Below the pieces are notes generated by a model, which worked only from the letters and a program-made list of their open reading frames with translations, was not told where the DNA came from and searched no databases. The position numbers were made by a program, and so were the translations under genes. Of a stretch of DNA of 64,000 nucleotides, positions 36,228-47,060 are shown piece by piece; the stretch's first letter is position 1, and every line of letters starts with the position of its first letter. This DNA is from Stictocephala bisonia (lineage: Eukaryota; Arthropoda; Insecta; Hemiptera; Membracidae). Location of the stretch: NCBI GenBank assembly GCA_035578905.1, contig JAQJVL010000058.1, positions 1-64,000 on the forward strand. Direction: 5' to 3'.

Positions 36228-37281
36228 CCTCTCCTCTCTTTGATGAGTTACATTAATTTAAGTTTCTTGTTAATTTGATAAAAATTATTCAAATTAATTT
36301 ATTTATCTTATCTCAGGGTTATATTTATGGGTAAATCGGTGAGGCTGTAAATTACAATGAAAAAGACTATTGTTTGAACAAGCTAATTTATTACATTCTT
36401 TGATTTTTTAATTTAAATATATGAAGTTAAATCTTACCAAATTGAAAGTTATTTATTTAAAAACTGATCTCTAAAACATGGTTAAATTTAGTTATAACTA
36501 AAACTTATCTTTATATTTTTCTTCTGGTGATGCTGAAACTCCACGTGGTCGCCTTCTTCATTGTAACTAAAGTTTGCATCAATTTTTTCACAACAACTTT
36601 AATAAAAGATCTATATTTAAATTTGAATCACTTTTCTGAATTATATATCTATCTTTTAGAATATATACGTTCACAACATTATTAATTAGGTTTTAAACTC
36701 AAACGGTCACCCGCAGTAACAGTGGAGCTGATCTTCCTCGATGAGTCTAGGTTGAAGACCTGACTTAAAATGAACGATGCTGGGTGGGTTAGCGTGGGTT
36801 ACCAGTACGTTACAAGCGTCAAATTTTGGGTTAGAGGCTTAACTTCCGCCCATGCCATGTGATTTTGCCCTGGTTGGTGGTGCCCTCCCAGCGGTCATTC
36901 CGTCAACCAATAATGTCTCCCATGTATATTGGACTCGACCATCGTACTGTGTCACCCTGACACCCCTTTGGACTGTCAGATAGACTCGTCCCATGTGACG
37001 CAAGACTGCACAGGCCTGCCCCACCCGTCTAGACAACAATGCTTAGGAATTTGTTTACGTCTCGGAGGACTGCCATGGAATAAATATGCCTGCCCACTTC
37101 TCCATACTTGCTGGTTATTAATTTACAATGAATTCCGAATATTATTTGAATGTTCGGTATTTGTTTTAATTAAATGTATCTATTTCTTCATTAAAATAAT
37201 TTATTATTTATTTAATTTAATTAATTTATTCGTCAATTTGGTTGACCTGTTACAATGTGCTTGCAAAATAAGCCACCAATA
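36228..37281 (+). mobile_element. LINE 3' fragment nested in the RTE LINE
   Basis: This 1.05-kb insert splits the RTE coding sequence. Near its right half the frames contain CHPDTPLDCQIDSSHVTQDC followed by TGL..SRQQCLG, then EFRILFECSVFVLIKCIYFF. These resemble the C-terminal Cys/His segment ('C..PlTv.H+L..C....') and tail of another LINE family. Several frame changes exist. Exact borders and a target duplication were not resolved. The weakly matching TTGTAAC words at both ends could be chance. Confidence 0.45.
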
Positions 37282-38462
37282 ACATGGTTAGAAGTGGAAA
37301 ATTGTGTCAAGGCTATGAAAAATGGAAAATCAGCAGGAGTGGTTAGTGCTGATATGATAAAAGCAGCTGGAGTGTTCTTACAAGAGTCTTAAACTCTATA
37401 TGGCGAGAAATTAAAATTTCCCAAGATTGGGAAAAATGAGTGATAATCCCTCTATTTAAGAAAGGTTCAAGGAAGAAGTGTGAAAACTACAGAGGTATCA
37501 CTTTGTTATCCCATGGACTAAAGATAATGGAAAAGATCATAGAAAAGAGACTACGGACGGCCACCGAAAATCAACTAGAAGAAGAACAGTATGCTTTTAG
37601 AAGTAACCGCTCAACAACAGACATGATTTTTACCCTTTGAAGACTAATTGAAAAACATACTGAAAAATATTAAATCCTAAATTTGTTATTTCTGGACATT
37701 GAAATTTATGACAGTGTACCACGAAGTAAAAAATGGAAGTGCCTAAAACATAAAAAAGTTAGAGAAAGCCATATACAGAAAGTAAAAATGTTGTATAAAG
37801 AATGCCAGAGCTGTGTCCAGATTGGAATTAACACCTCATCCTGGTTTGAAACTAAAAGAGGAGTACAACAGGGGAGTGCACTTTCTCCATTTCTATTCAT
37901 TTTAGTTATGGACGAAATAATGAAATAAATAAAAAGAGAAATGACATCAGAGTTTAGTGCCCTAGTTTTTGCGGATGATTTGGTGATTTGGGGTTACACA
38001 GAGTAGGATGTCCAGGAAAAACTCAATTTATGGAACAGCAAGTTTAAAGAGTTCAAACTTACAGTCAGCAAAGAAAAATACCGTAGTAATGACAGTTGGA
38101 AATAACTTAAATCCTGTAACCTTAAAACTAGGAAATCACACCCTCAAAAATGTAGAGCACTTTAACTATCTTGGAAGCACTATAACTAGTAATGGTACAG
38201 ATACACTTGAAGTCACCAACAGACTAAATAAAGCAGCCACATTTTTCCACCAAGTCAGAAGTTTGTTATGGGATGGTAAAGTACCAAGAATAGCCAAATC
38301 AACAATGTTCAATACATACTTTATGCCTATTTTAACTTACAGCCTAGAAACTTGCACCCTGAATAAAAAAGACTGTAGCAGAATGCAGACATCTGAAATG
38401 AAATTGTTTAGGACATCTTTGCAGAAGACCAGACGAGATAGAATCATAAATACAGACATAAG
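37282..38462 (+). pseudogene. RTE LINE reverse transcriptase, decayed
   Basis: Blocks in order are ITWLEVENCVKAMKNGKSAG, FKKGSRKKCENYRGITLLSH, EEQYAFRSNRSTTDMIFTL, LFLDIEIYDSVPR (degenerate catalytic block), TKRGVQQGSALSPFLFILVM, then ALVFADDLVIWGYTE (FADD active site at about 37965-37995). It continues with FNYLGSTITSNG and the thumb. Stops and shifts are frequent (near 37391, 37437, 37640, 37926 and 38005). The Lys/Gly-rich 'KNGKSAG' and 'FADDLVIW' blocks identify the RT. The copy is clearly dead. Confidence 0.85.
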
Positions 38463-38574
38463 TATATTAGAGAGATAGGACATCAGCAAACTTACCTTAA
38501 AAGACAAGTTCACTAACATCAGAGTAGTAGTCACAAACACAAAATACACAAAATCTCAAAATACACAGAACTGA

Positions 38575-39277
38575 AAAATCTCCTCCTTCATCATGCTAAA
38601 CACCAAAACCTAACCACCGCCAGCCAAATCCTGCTTATCAATGAACAGCCTACTCCACCCCAGTTTTATATCCTACCCAAAATCCATAAAGGCACCATCC
38701 CTCCCCCTGGTAGGCCTATTGTGGCCAGCTATAATTCTGTTACCGAACGCATCTCTGCCTTTGTCGATGACAAACTCCAACCTCTAGTACGACAACTTCC
38801 TTCCCACGTCCAGGACACCAATCATTTCCTTAGTCTCCTCTCCAATCTTCCCCAACCTCTACCCCTTAACACCAAACTGGTTACCATTGATGCCACTTCA
38901 CTGTACACCAATATACCCCATGCTCATGGCTTAGCTGCTATTGAGTATTTCCTCAATACACGCCCTCCAAACACCAAGCCTAGCACTTCCTTCCTAGTTC
39001 AGCTGACTCAATTCATCCTTGAAAAAACCACTTCCAAAGTTCTGGCATTAACTACCTCCAGATCAAGGGTACCGCTATGGGTACCTGCATGGCCCCTTCC
39101 TATGCCAACCTGTTCATGGGGAAATTGGAGAAGACTTTCCTTCAAAAACAACCCGTCCAACCCCTCTGCTGGCTCCGTTTCATCTATGATATTTTCATGA
39201 TCTGGACTGACTCCGAAACCAATCTTGAAACCTTCCTTCAAAGCCTACAAAACTTTTCATCCCTGAATTTCACCTGA
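38575..39277 (+). pseudogene. Penelope-like reverse transcriptase, frameshifted, catalytic Asp lost
   Basis: The first frame reads FYILPKIHKGTIPPPGRPIV, then LVTIDATSLYTNIPHAHGLA (catalytic first Asp in the 'D.tsLYTNIPh' block). A frameshift near 39020-39075 moves the rest to a second frame, GTCMAPSYANLFMGKLEKTF, then RFIYDIFMIWTDSE. In active Penelope RTs this last block is YxDD. Here the first Asp of the pair is Tyr (IYDI). A stop (TGA, about 39278) follows. The lost Asp plus the frameshift and stop make the enzyme non-functional. Confidence 0.85.
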
Positions 39278-39278
39278 C

Positions 39279-40246
39279 AATCCTATTCTGAACGCATAGT
39301 CTTCCTTGATGTTGAAATTGGATTGGAGGACGGTGTCCTTCAAACTGATATTCACATCAAACCTACCAATAAACAACAATACCTTCACTATACCAGCTGT
39401 CACCCCAACAACACTAAACGCTCCCTACCCTATAGTCTAGCCACCCGTGCCAAACGTATCATTTCCTCTCCCAGAAACCTAAATCAATACAACAACCAAC
39501 TTGTCAGTGCTTTCCAAAAGAGAGGTTACCCTACCAACCTTGTTAAAAACCAAATCCGTTTAGCCCAGTCCCAAAACCAACCCCAAACCAGAAGCAGTTC
39601 CCAATGCTTACCCCTTATCACTAATTACCACCATGGCCTACAAAAACTCAACCAAATCCTTAAAGATAGCTTCAACATCTTAAAAGCTTCCCCCCACACC
39701 AAAGATCTCCTTGAAAAACCTCCTACTGTAACTTTCAGACAAAACAAAAACCTCCGCCAAATCCTGGTCCATCCTAAGTTACCTGATCCCAACATCCTGA
39801 CCTGTCCTAAAGACCAGCAACCACCCGGTTCCAATCCTTGTAACAAGAAATCTTGCAAAACCTGTCCTATTCATCTCTCAGCCACATCTTTTACCAGCTC
39901 CACTACCTCCTTAACCTACAAGATACCTGGAAACCACTCCTGTGATTCCACCAATCTAATTTATCAACTCCAGTGCCAGCACTGTCCTGCCCAATATATT
40001 GGCCTTACCAGTGAAACCCTTCGTAAACGCATGAATGGCCATAGACATGATTGCAAAGCCCAAAATCCTGAAAAACCTGTCTCTGCCCATACTCTTCTCC
40101 ATAAACAAAATTTTGATCAGTGTTACACCACTAAAGTAATCAGATCCCTTCCTTCCCATGCCAATAGTTCCCACCTCCGAAGGATGGAATTAGCACACCA
40201 ATGGATAACAAAATCCCGTGACCCACCTAATCTGAACATAAGATAG
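39279..40246 (+). pseudogene. Penelope-like RT C-terminus and GIY-YIG endonuclease
   Basis: The frame is open from about 39281 to the stop at 40246. It starts with the RT thumb (VFLDVEIGLEDGVLQTDIHI, KPTNKQQYLHYTSCHP) and continues through a basic linker and a Cys-rich patch (CNKKSCKTC) to the GIY-YIG domain: NLIYQLQCQHCPAQYIGLTS followed by LRKRMNGHRHDC. The 'IYxLxCxxC...YIG.T...+R.R+NGHR' order is diagnostic of the Penelope endonuclease, which nicks target DNA for insertion. This domain shows no obvious damage. Confidence 0.9.
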
Positions 40247-40433
40247 ACCAATTCCCTTCAACCCCTTACCCATCAGCAAACTTCATATATATTTTTATTT
40301 TTATATATATATACTAACTGAAATACTGCATCTACACCTGAGTGTTGCTCTATGGATGTACACCCCCCACCACAGCCACCTACCCAGCAATAGTGGAAGT
40401 CATTTCAGTGTCTCTCTCTCTCTCACCCTCTAC

Positions 40434-40473
40434 TCACCTGAAGAAAATGCCAGTGGTGTTGAAAATTTGTGAG
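40434..40473 (+). other. hammerhead-ribozyme-like motif at the Penelope pLTR
   Basis: CTCAC-CTGAAGA (40433-40444) fits the 5' hammerhead core CUGANGA after a potential stem I strand. AATGCC / GGTGTT (loop AGT) can form stem II with two G-U pairs. GAAA follows, then GTGAG, which can pair with CTCAC. An extra A before stem II and an almost absent stem III make it imperfect. Hammerhead motifs in Penelope-like terminal repeats are known from published work on retroelements. Activity here is not claimed. Confidence 0.35.
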
Positions 40474-40617
40474 ATTTTGTGTATTTTGTGTTTGTGACTA
40501 CTACTCTGATGTTAGTGAACTTGTCTTTTAAGGTAAGTTTGCTGATGTCCTATCTCTCTAATATACTAATTCCTGGCCTAGTGCCCTTTAACCTAACCTA
40601 AAAAATACAGACATAAG

Positions 40618-40910
40618 AGACCAGTTTGTGTGTAATAAAACACAGTCGAAGAAAAGATCAGAATGGCAAGGTTAGGACATGTAAGAAGAATGGAGGAAGG
40701 AAGATTAGCAAAAACATGGTTGGAAAGAGATCTTGATGGCAAGAGAAGAGTTGGGAGACCACGAAAGAAATGGATGGACTTTATAAAGGAAGACATGACA
40801 CTCGAAGGACAGCAGTTGCAACAAATTGAGGATGACAGAATATACATGGACAGGAGAAGATGGAAGAGGCTTGTCAGCACACCCGGGAGACTGGAGCTGC
40901 TGAACCGATG
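40618..40910 (+). pseudogene. RTE LINE C-terminal end
   Basis: After the Penelope insertion the RTE frame resumes: MARLGHVRRMEEGRLAKTWL, then RRVGRPRKKWMDFIKEDM and RRRWKRLVSTPGRLELLNR, ending at TGA in the GATGATGA tail. The 'GHV+RM', 'R..GRP+++W.D' and terminal 'R..Wk' pattern is the classic RTE C-terminus. A frame change of one base is needed just before it. Confidence 0.85.
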
Positions 40911-41168
40911 ATGATGAACCTCTCAACACATTCGCGATGTCACCAGCTTGACGACATCTGATTGTTGTTGTACACAAAATTCATACAACTAATAAATGAA
41001 AAAAGTACAACGCAATGACAACGAAAGTAATTTTCCTGTGTAGCCCAGTTAATACTGAAGCATTTCATGTAGTTTCGAAGTGATTGCAAGTTTTTAAGTA
41101 CATTACAAAAAATAAATGCGAGCGGTCCGACAGATCCAACCGTGGGGGTAAGTATAGCTCTGTCCGAT

Positions 41169-41205
41169 GTTACTAACCCTTCATGGTAGGGAAAGGGTTA
41201 GTAAC
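41169..41205. other. hairpin, 13-bp stem
   Basis: GTTACTAACCCTT (41169-41181) is the exact reverse complement of AAGGGTTAGTAAC (41193-41205), with an 11-base loop. No terminator or RNA role is evident in this intronic position. Confidence 0.6.
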
Positions 41206-41649
41206 GGTGTTAATAATACTTCAATAGACTTAAAACATTTGACTATTTTGCTAGGCACATGTTGCCAATCATTATCAGCTTGAAGGATAGTTCTGGCATT
41301 GACTTGAGTCTATTTAACACATTGAAGCAGGTAGCATTTATGATTCCTACATTCATTAATTAATAATAATTCACATTAGATACATGTTCAATTGTGCCTC
41401 TGCACTGACAGCATATACAGGACTAACCCATTCGCTTACAATCACAAAACTAGTCTGTTAAGGCCTGTGTGAATCATAGACTCTTATAACGACTTTAAAA
41501 ACATAATTTAAATAAGTTAATTGTTGAAAACAACGTGTATATTTATAAAACAATTTATTATGCATTTAGCAGTATTCACTTCATTTGGAAGCAAAAACAA
41601 GTCTTACTATTCAGATGTTAACACTTGAGATTTGACAGTGATAGTCAAA

Positions 41650-42260
41650 AGTCAAATAAATAAATAACGTCTTTATTTTGCAAGCGTTCTTCAAAGATAC
41701 AATACTCTGATTTACAAGGCAACTCTTGTCATAGCATACAGGTAAATAAACATTATTCCAAATTAAAAATAAATAAAATTATATGACAAGCTCTTTAATA
41801 TGACTTAAATAAGCGGTAAGTAAGACTTTTCAAAGCAGGGGGCAAAGCATTATATATTTCCTGTCCAAAGTACCTAAAAGCTTTTTTGCCAATTTCTAGA
41901 CGGACCTTTGGCAAATGAAGTAGGCTGTCTTGTCGAGTACTTCGGGTGTTATTTCATGCCTAAAAATAAGCTTTTTCCTGAGGTATTTAGGCTTGCCAGT
42001 CTGAAGAACTTTGTAGATAAGCTGAACAGTCTGTAAGTCTAGGACCTAAATTCACTTAAGCTTAACCTAAATTCACTAATGTGATCAAATTTTTTTAGAT
42101 TGTAAACAAATCTCAGAGCTCTATTCTGCAATCTAGTGAGAACCATTAAATTTTCCTGGGACAGACACTGAGTAAAAGATGGAAGAGCATAATATATAGT
42201 AGGAAAAATTGTTGAGCGGACAATCTCTAACTTAGCAGACACTGGCAAATCACCACTCAC
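41650..42260 (-). pseudogene. Jockey/CR1-type LINE C-terminal remnant
   Basis: On the minus strand the frame begins MSGDLPVSAKLEIVRSTIFP, TIYYALPSFTQCLSQENLMV, then LQNRALRFVYNLKKFDHISE. After frame changes it continues RKAFRYFGQEIYNALPPALK. This order ('k..i..s.i.P.i.Y....w', 'LQ.ra+R.+......+H', then 'R.a..WN.LP..l+') is the end of a Jockey/CR1-type LINE. The 3' tail AAATAAATAAAT-like sequence (41656-41672, complement) marks its end. Confidence 0.7.
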
Positions 42261-42518
42261 TCTCCCGCACGCAACCCCTCTGGTAAGGCTCGCCGCGCAT
42301 GCACACCCCTAGATCTGAAGCTGTCTGCGTAATGTAATCATCACATTGTTTCTTTTCTGCATGTTCTTAAATATTTTTTGTTCAAATATCTTTTTTGGAG
42401 TAATGTTATAAGAACCAGATATTTTCAAAAATATGTTTGATGCATGCAAATTAATTATTTGTAAAAACTGTTTATGTAATAAACTATGTTATTATTTAGA
42501 TACTCAAGAAATACTTAC

Positions 42519-42572
42519 ATAGCCACCAAAGTCATTGGACTCAAGTTCACTAAGAGCATCATCAATCTGTAC
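42519..42572 (-). CDS. in: Inturned exon, linker before second longin-like region
   Basis: This is an 18-codon exon on the minus strand, acceptor TTTTTAG|GTA and donor GGCTAT|GTAAGT, encoding VQIDDALSELESNDFGGY. 'l..aLseLEs.DF' is the conserved acidic helix of Inturned. Phase 0 at both ends; neighbours are exons 45046-45196 and 33920-33979. Confidence 0.92.
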
Positions 42573-42599
42573 CTAAAAAAATAGTTTTATGAAATAACT

Positions 42600-42905
42600 T
42601 ATTTATTATTATTATTATTCATTATTCACATTAAGACACAAATCATCCAGATATGGGTGAGTATGAGGGTGATGAGTGTAGTCATTGTTACTAACTAAGG
42701 TTGACTGTTACTCAGAAAGAGCTATTTATTAATAGACCAATAGCTAGGGCAACTATGGGGCCTACAGCTTTACGTGGAATCTTAACCACATAGTGTAGGT
42801 CTGATTTTCAGCTAAGTGAAAAGTCTGACACTTAGTTCTCTTCCCTACACAACATCTGAACCTTGGACTTCAACACACCCCAGACTTCTCTAGTAGTGTC
42901 TTGAC
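42600..42905 (+). repeat. dispersed repeat, copy 2 (pair with 23975-24265)
   Basis: Same word order as copy 1: attattcacattaagacaca, gggtgagtatgag, tttattaatagaccaatagc, gggcctacagc and ctagtagtgtc. Between the copies there are many substitutions and small indels. It has no coding capacity. Confidence 0.5.
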
Positions 42906-45045
42906 TCATTTAATAAACTCCTCTCTTATTTCTTGAGCAAATTAAACATTGAGGTGTCCAAAATGTTGCCTCTGTTCGTAGTTGTGCAGTAAGGTTTTAA
43001 TTCTTCAATAATCTTACTCTGAAGGCAGTGGAAAGCCCTCAAAGTACGTTTTTCGGTAATAAGAATAACATAGGGAGAGATTTAAAGGGACCGAACCGAA
43101 CAGTTGTTCAAATGTAAATAATGATTTTCAAAAAGTTTCAACAGCTGAGGAGCTAGTGTGGATGTTAGATCTTTCATAATGATTAACCAGGGAAGGATGT
43201 AAGCATGATTTTATTCATATACGATTGTAGGCCTCCGCTATATACTGGACTTGAAAGTTTAAATTGTAATTTAATGCAGTTATTTTAGTTATTTACATAT
43301 GAAATGAACATGTTTCAAATAGGCTAAGTAATATTATTGGGTGTTTATAGCAATAAGTAGGTAGCAACGCAAGAAATGTGAGTAAGAAACTGTAAATTCA
43401 TTTAATGTTGTGATTTTATGCTATACAGTTAACCTACTATTATTTGTAGTGAAAATGCACAGGGGTTCAGCAGACAAAGTGTGCAGCGGTGTATCCAAGT
43501 ATTTGTAGTGCCTTTAAACTTATATAATCTAATTATTATAGTATTTACAATAATGAACAAATTACAAATCAATAAATTAAAAACACTATCTACTTACATA
43601 AACATGCATGATTCATTTTATTATTAGCACTAATATAACTCCATATTTTCAGTGCCTCCTAACTTGTTTAATCTACTTTGTCACAATATTTATAAAATAT
43701 ATAATCCAGTAATGAATGAATCATTATATGTAATGAATGAACATAGTTAACAACTGAACAGTTATCGGTAAAAGTTAACAAGATAAGTAAGTGGAATTAA
43801 TGGTAACATTTGATACACCGAGTATATAACTAGATAAACCAAATGCTGTACATTCTCACTTCAATACATGCTCATCTCATTAGCTATATTGTTCAACATT
43901 TTTTTGTCAATTAATTTCCATCTGGTCAACATTATTTCAGGACGAGTAAAATTCTTTAGAAAGAATGAATAATTTACATTATTTAGCATGATGTTAACTA
44001 TGTTAATTTATGTACTTATAAGTGATTGTTTAATACGTTTGCAGAGAGAGCATATTATGCCACTCTTTGTTAACGTGATCGTAGTCTGGTCACTAACTGA
44101 TATGGACTTGTCTTCAGAAAAATCTAAACTCATAGCGCAGTTGATAAATCTACAGTTTGTCATGGAAGGTCCAACATCACCATAAACTTATATATTTGTA
44201 GTACTGATGATGATTATGATGATCACTGAGTGGACCTACACTCATCATGACAGTAGTGGTTGCTTCAATCAATACATACATCCCCTCTTATCATCCAAAC
44301 TCCCTGTCTTTAGCTAGATGGAATACAACACGAGGTTACTTGTTCCGGAAAATGTTTAAGCAATACATTCTTTCGATCAAACAACAGTTAAAATTTTGTA
44401 AATATAAGGAATGGCCAAAAGTAACCGCATCCCTTTCTTTGCATCAGTTGATACAATTTAACTGATGCGCAAAACCACCTGATGCAACATTAAATGGATA
44501 TTCCATACATCCTGCTCGCCTGTTCTGCTTCTATTTGTATCAGACAACACAACAGTCGGTTGATTTCCTGTTGAAACATGAACACTGATGCGAGTCTTAA
44601 ATAAATCAGTTTGTATTAGTCATTCAGTGAATACTCAAGACGACTTGGTAATTTGTTTGAGCTGAGTAAGTAACTTGCTGTTACTTCGCATCAGTTAATT
44701 TAAACTGATACACGCTGGCAAATTGAACTGTTACATCAGTTAACCAAAAGTTGCAGGCTGGCACATTGTAACCCTTGTAAATATCATTATTTACATTTGA
44801 ACAGCTTTTATTTTTGGATTAATTTAAATCTCTCTCCAGTGATTCTTTTGGCCAAAAAACTTCCAGTGCCCTTCGGTTTGAAAATATTGAAAGATTAATA
44901 CAAATAGGAGTACTGTACCAGTACACAACTACTCAACTACAAATAGGAGCAAATTATTTGGCACTTACAATATTTAATTGGTCAAGAAATACTGGAGGAG
45001 TTGCTTTAACAAAAAAAAAAAATGTCTTCACGTATATAAGGATAC
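42906..45045. other. intronic DNA, no gene recognised
   Basis: No coding or mobile-element signature was identified. A short palindrome GCATCAGTT...AACTGATGC lies near 44442-44470, and GCATCAGTTAA-like words recur at 44690-44750. Confidence 0.5.
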
Positions 45046-45196
45046 CTGAGCATCTCTCGGCAAGGCTACTAAATGTGCTGCAGGTAAAAGATCCTCAAAA
45101 CGCTGTAGGCTGATCGGAGTAGTTTCCAAGTACTGTGCTCGGAGTAGAGAAAATGTTCTGTTTAAGCTGTTGTGGTTTCCTTTGTTGTTGAAACAC
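45046..45196 (-). CDS. in: Inturned exon, between the longin-like regions
   Basis: On the minus strand it runs from acceptor GTTTCAG|G to donor GCTCAG|GTATCC, 151 bases. It encodes CFNNKGNHNSLNRTFSLLRA, QYLETTPISLQRFEDLLPAA and HLVALPRDAQ. Inturned has here a 'CF......+d.fF.l+f...+' helix followed by 'fe..Lp.a..l.LP.+.q', a good match. One incoming base completes an Arg codon from exon 47061-47138. Exit phase 0. Confidence 0.92.
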
Positions 45197-45257
45197 CTGA
45201 AACAAATCATCAATCATCAATCATGAATTTAAATGTCAGTTAGAAGAACGCATAAGA

Positions 45258-45561
45258 AAGGAGGTTAATGAAGGTTCATATTGTTATGCCTTTTCACTCT
45301 CCGCCCTCACAGCGATCGAAACTTCGCTGTTTGTAGGTAGGTCGTTGAATAACCACGACCGTAACACTACGCTCCAAAATATTTTAGATAAAAGATGAGG
45401 ATGAAATTAATATTTTGGAGCGTAGTGTTACGGTCGTGGTTATTCAACGACCTACCTACAAACAGCGAAGTTTCGATCGCTGTGAGAGTGGAGAGTGAAA
45501 AGGCATAGCAATATGAACCTTCAATAATTAACAACCTCTCCAAATAACAAGGAGGTTAATG
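45258..45561. mobile_element. foldback MITE with about 125-bp inverted arms
   Basis: The arm GAAGGTTCATATTG...CCAAAATATT (about 45270-45396) is almost exactly reverse-complementary to about 45407-45525. Both arms contain ACAGCGATCGAAACTTCGCT and GTCGTTGAATAACCACGACC. The central spacer is only about 15-20 bases. AAGGAGGTTAATG occurs at 45258-45270 and again at 45549-45561, possibly a target duplication or a terminal motif. It would form a very long hairpin RNA if transcribed as part of the intron. Confidence 0.8.
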
Positions 45562-45879
45562 TTGGAAACGTGGTTAAAACTGCAATCCTGATCCTTAGCG
45601 CAGGAACGTTATTTACTGAATAAATGTTAATTTGATAACTTGGAATATAGTATAAGTATTTGTTACGATTTTAATTATCTATTAAGAGTATAAAAAACCT
45701 AAATGCTGAAATGTTGCTGCCACGTCACATACAATTTTATTCCGGTGAGTTGGACGTTTCCCTAAGATTATCCCTTTAAGTATTTTTCACACATTTACTC
45801 CTTAATGTTTATTTTTGTACATTGTTGAAACGTATGTCTCTAGTTGTACACACACGTGCATGGACTACACATTCTAGTA

Positions 45880-45996
45880 CAGTGGTATTGACCGATCCGC
45901 CAATCCATATACTTGCAATGGTATTGACCCACCCGCCCACCCATACACGTACTTTGGTATTGACCCACCCACCCGCCCATACACGTACAGAGGTAA
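45880..45996 (-). repeat. three diverged monomers of the 35-bp satellite, inverted
   Basis: TGGTATTGACCCACCCGCCC followed by ACCCATACACGTAC occurs about three times. It is the reverse complement of the satellite unit at 13850-15008 (GTACGTGTTGGGTGGGCAGG, GTCAATACC). This shows that the satellite monomer is dispersed and exists in both orientations in this locus. Confidence 0.75.
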
Positions 45997-46129
45997 TTTG
46001 AACATTTTTCTTTTTTCAATAAACACATGTTTTTTACCTCTAGTAATAAAAAAATCAGTAAAGTAGTAAAGTGGAAATGTGTTGTGCACTGATAAATGGA
46101 GGAAGATGGAAGTATTCTGACCATGTAAG

Positions 46130-47055
46130 TAATATAATTCTATTGTATATAGTTTTTAAAAGTGAATTTTTCAAGATAGTTTAAAACACCCAGCATTCTA
46201 TAAAGAGACCTACATTTAAAGACCAGCACTCAAAGTTTTAAATGTGGAAGTTGGCACTTGCGTATTTACACTAAACACACTGCAAGCATCTTTAAATATG
46301 GAACCAAGCACATGGTTAAAACTGCAGATTTAGGACTATCACACCAATCGTCCAGATAGTGAAGAAAATTATTTACAATATAGTCACTCTACAATCAAAG
46401 AGAGATTACCACCTGTTTTAGACATTTAGTTTTAACTTCAATTGAGTTTTATTTAACTATGTCATTAGTCAGTTTGTCTACTATAGATAGGCTGCTTGGA
46501 AAGCAACCTATTGGAAGCACCGGTCCGAGGGAGATAAACTGAGTAGTGGCAGTGAGATAGAGACTACTCTTCCCCCAATGAGTCATTCAATTTAAAAAAT
46601 TGTCATGGTAATTAAAAATATGGCAGGTCGTGTGCCAGCAGCACAATAGAAAGCCCCGCCTACTACATCATTAGCAGCAGTAACCATCGATTGCTTTGAT
46701 TAACACTAACGAATCAAGCTTAAAATGATTGTTAAACCATTATTTAGTATTCAAATAACAATAATACAATGAATAATAATGTAAACAATAAATAGCAACT
46801 AAACAAACTTGTTTAGTTCATCACAGTTATTTTTTTCAACCAAAGACCGTTGTGAAAATTGAACACTTGAAGATGGAAATCAGTCACGCCCATGATGTAC
46901 GGTGAAACAGCAGTGGAGCAATTCTCCTATGTTGCTGCAACCTCTTTATGCACTGAATATAACATGCAGGTTGTGATCTAACCGGCCAAATTATAGATAA
47001 GATCACAGTATTGACTAACTTAAATAAATTATTATAGTCACAACTAAAATAATTA
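46130..47055. other. intronic DNA, no gene recognised
   Basis: I see no coding or clear repeat signature, apart from a GC-richer patch at 46500-46680. Confidence 0.45.
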
Positions 47056-47060
47056 CATAC

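Larger units (their letters stand above)
38448..40617 (+). mobile_element. Penelope-like element (EN+), 2,140 bp, 15-bp TSD
   Basis: The element (38463-40602) is flanked by AAATACAGACATAAG at 38448-38462 and 40603-40617, a clean target duplication inside the RTE LINE frame. It has an inverted terminal repeat of about 100 bases (38463-38565 versus about 40470-40567, pLTR-like). It encodes a Penelope-type reverse transcriptase followed by a GIY-YIG endonuclease. A terminal extension ending in CCTTTAACCTAACC follows the right repeat. The insertion is later than the RTE LINE. Confidence 0.9.
35939..40930 (+). mobile_element. RTE-type LINE, 5'-truncated, 13-bp TSD, with two nested insertions
   Basis: The whole region is bracketed by the direct repeat ACCTCTCAACACA (35939-35951 and 40918-40930). 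The element (35952-40917) ends in GATGATGATGA, a short trinucleotide tail typical of RTE LINEs. Its coding sequence appears in three blocks (35964-36227, 37282-38462, 40618-40910), separated by a LINE fragment (36228-37281) and a Penelope-like element (38463-40602). Removing the inserts leaves roughly 1.8 kb, so this is a truncated copy lacking the endonuclease. It lies in the 8.5-kb Inturned intron between 33979 and 42519. Confidence 0.85.

Noticed and set aside
39008..40174. Minus-strand ORFs opposite the Penelope element
   Set aside because: Shadows of the Penelope coding sequence.
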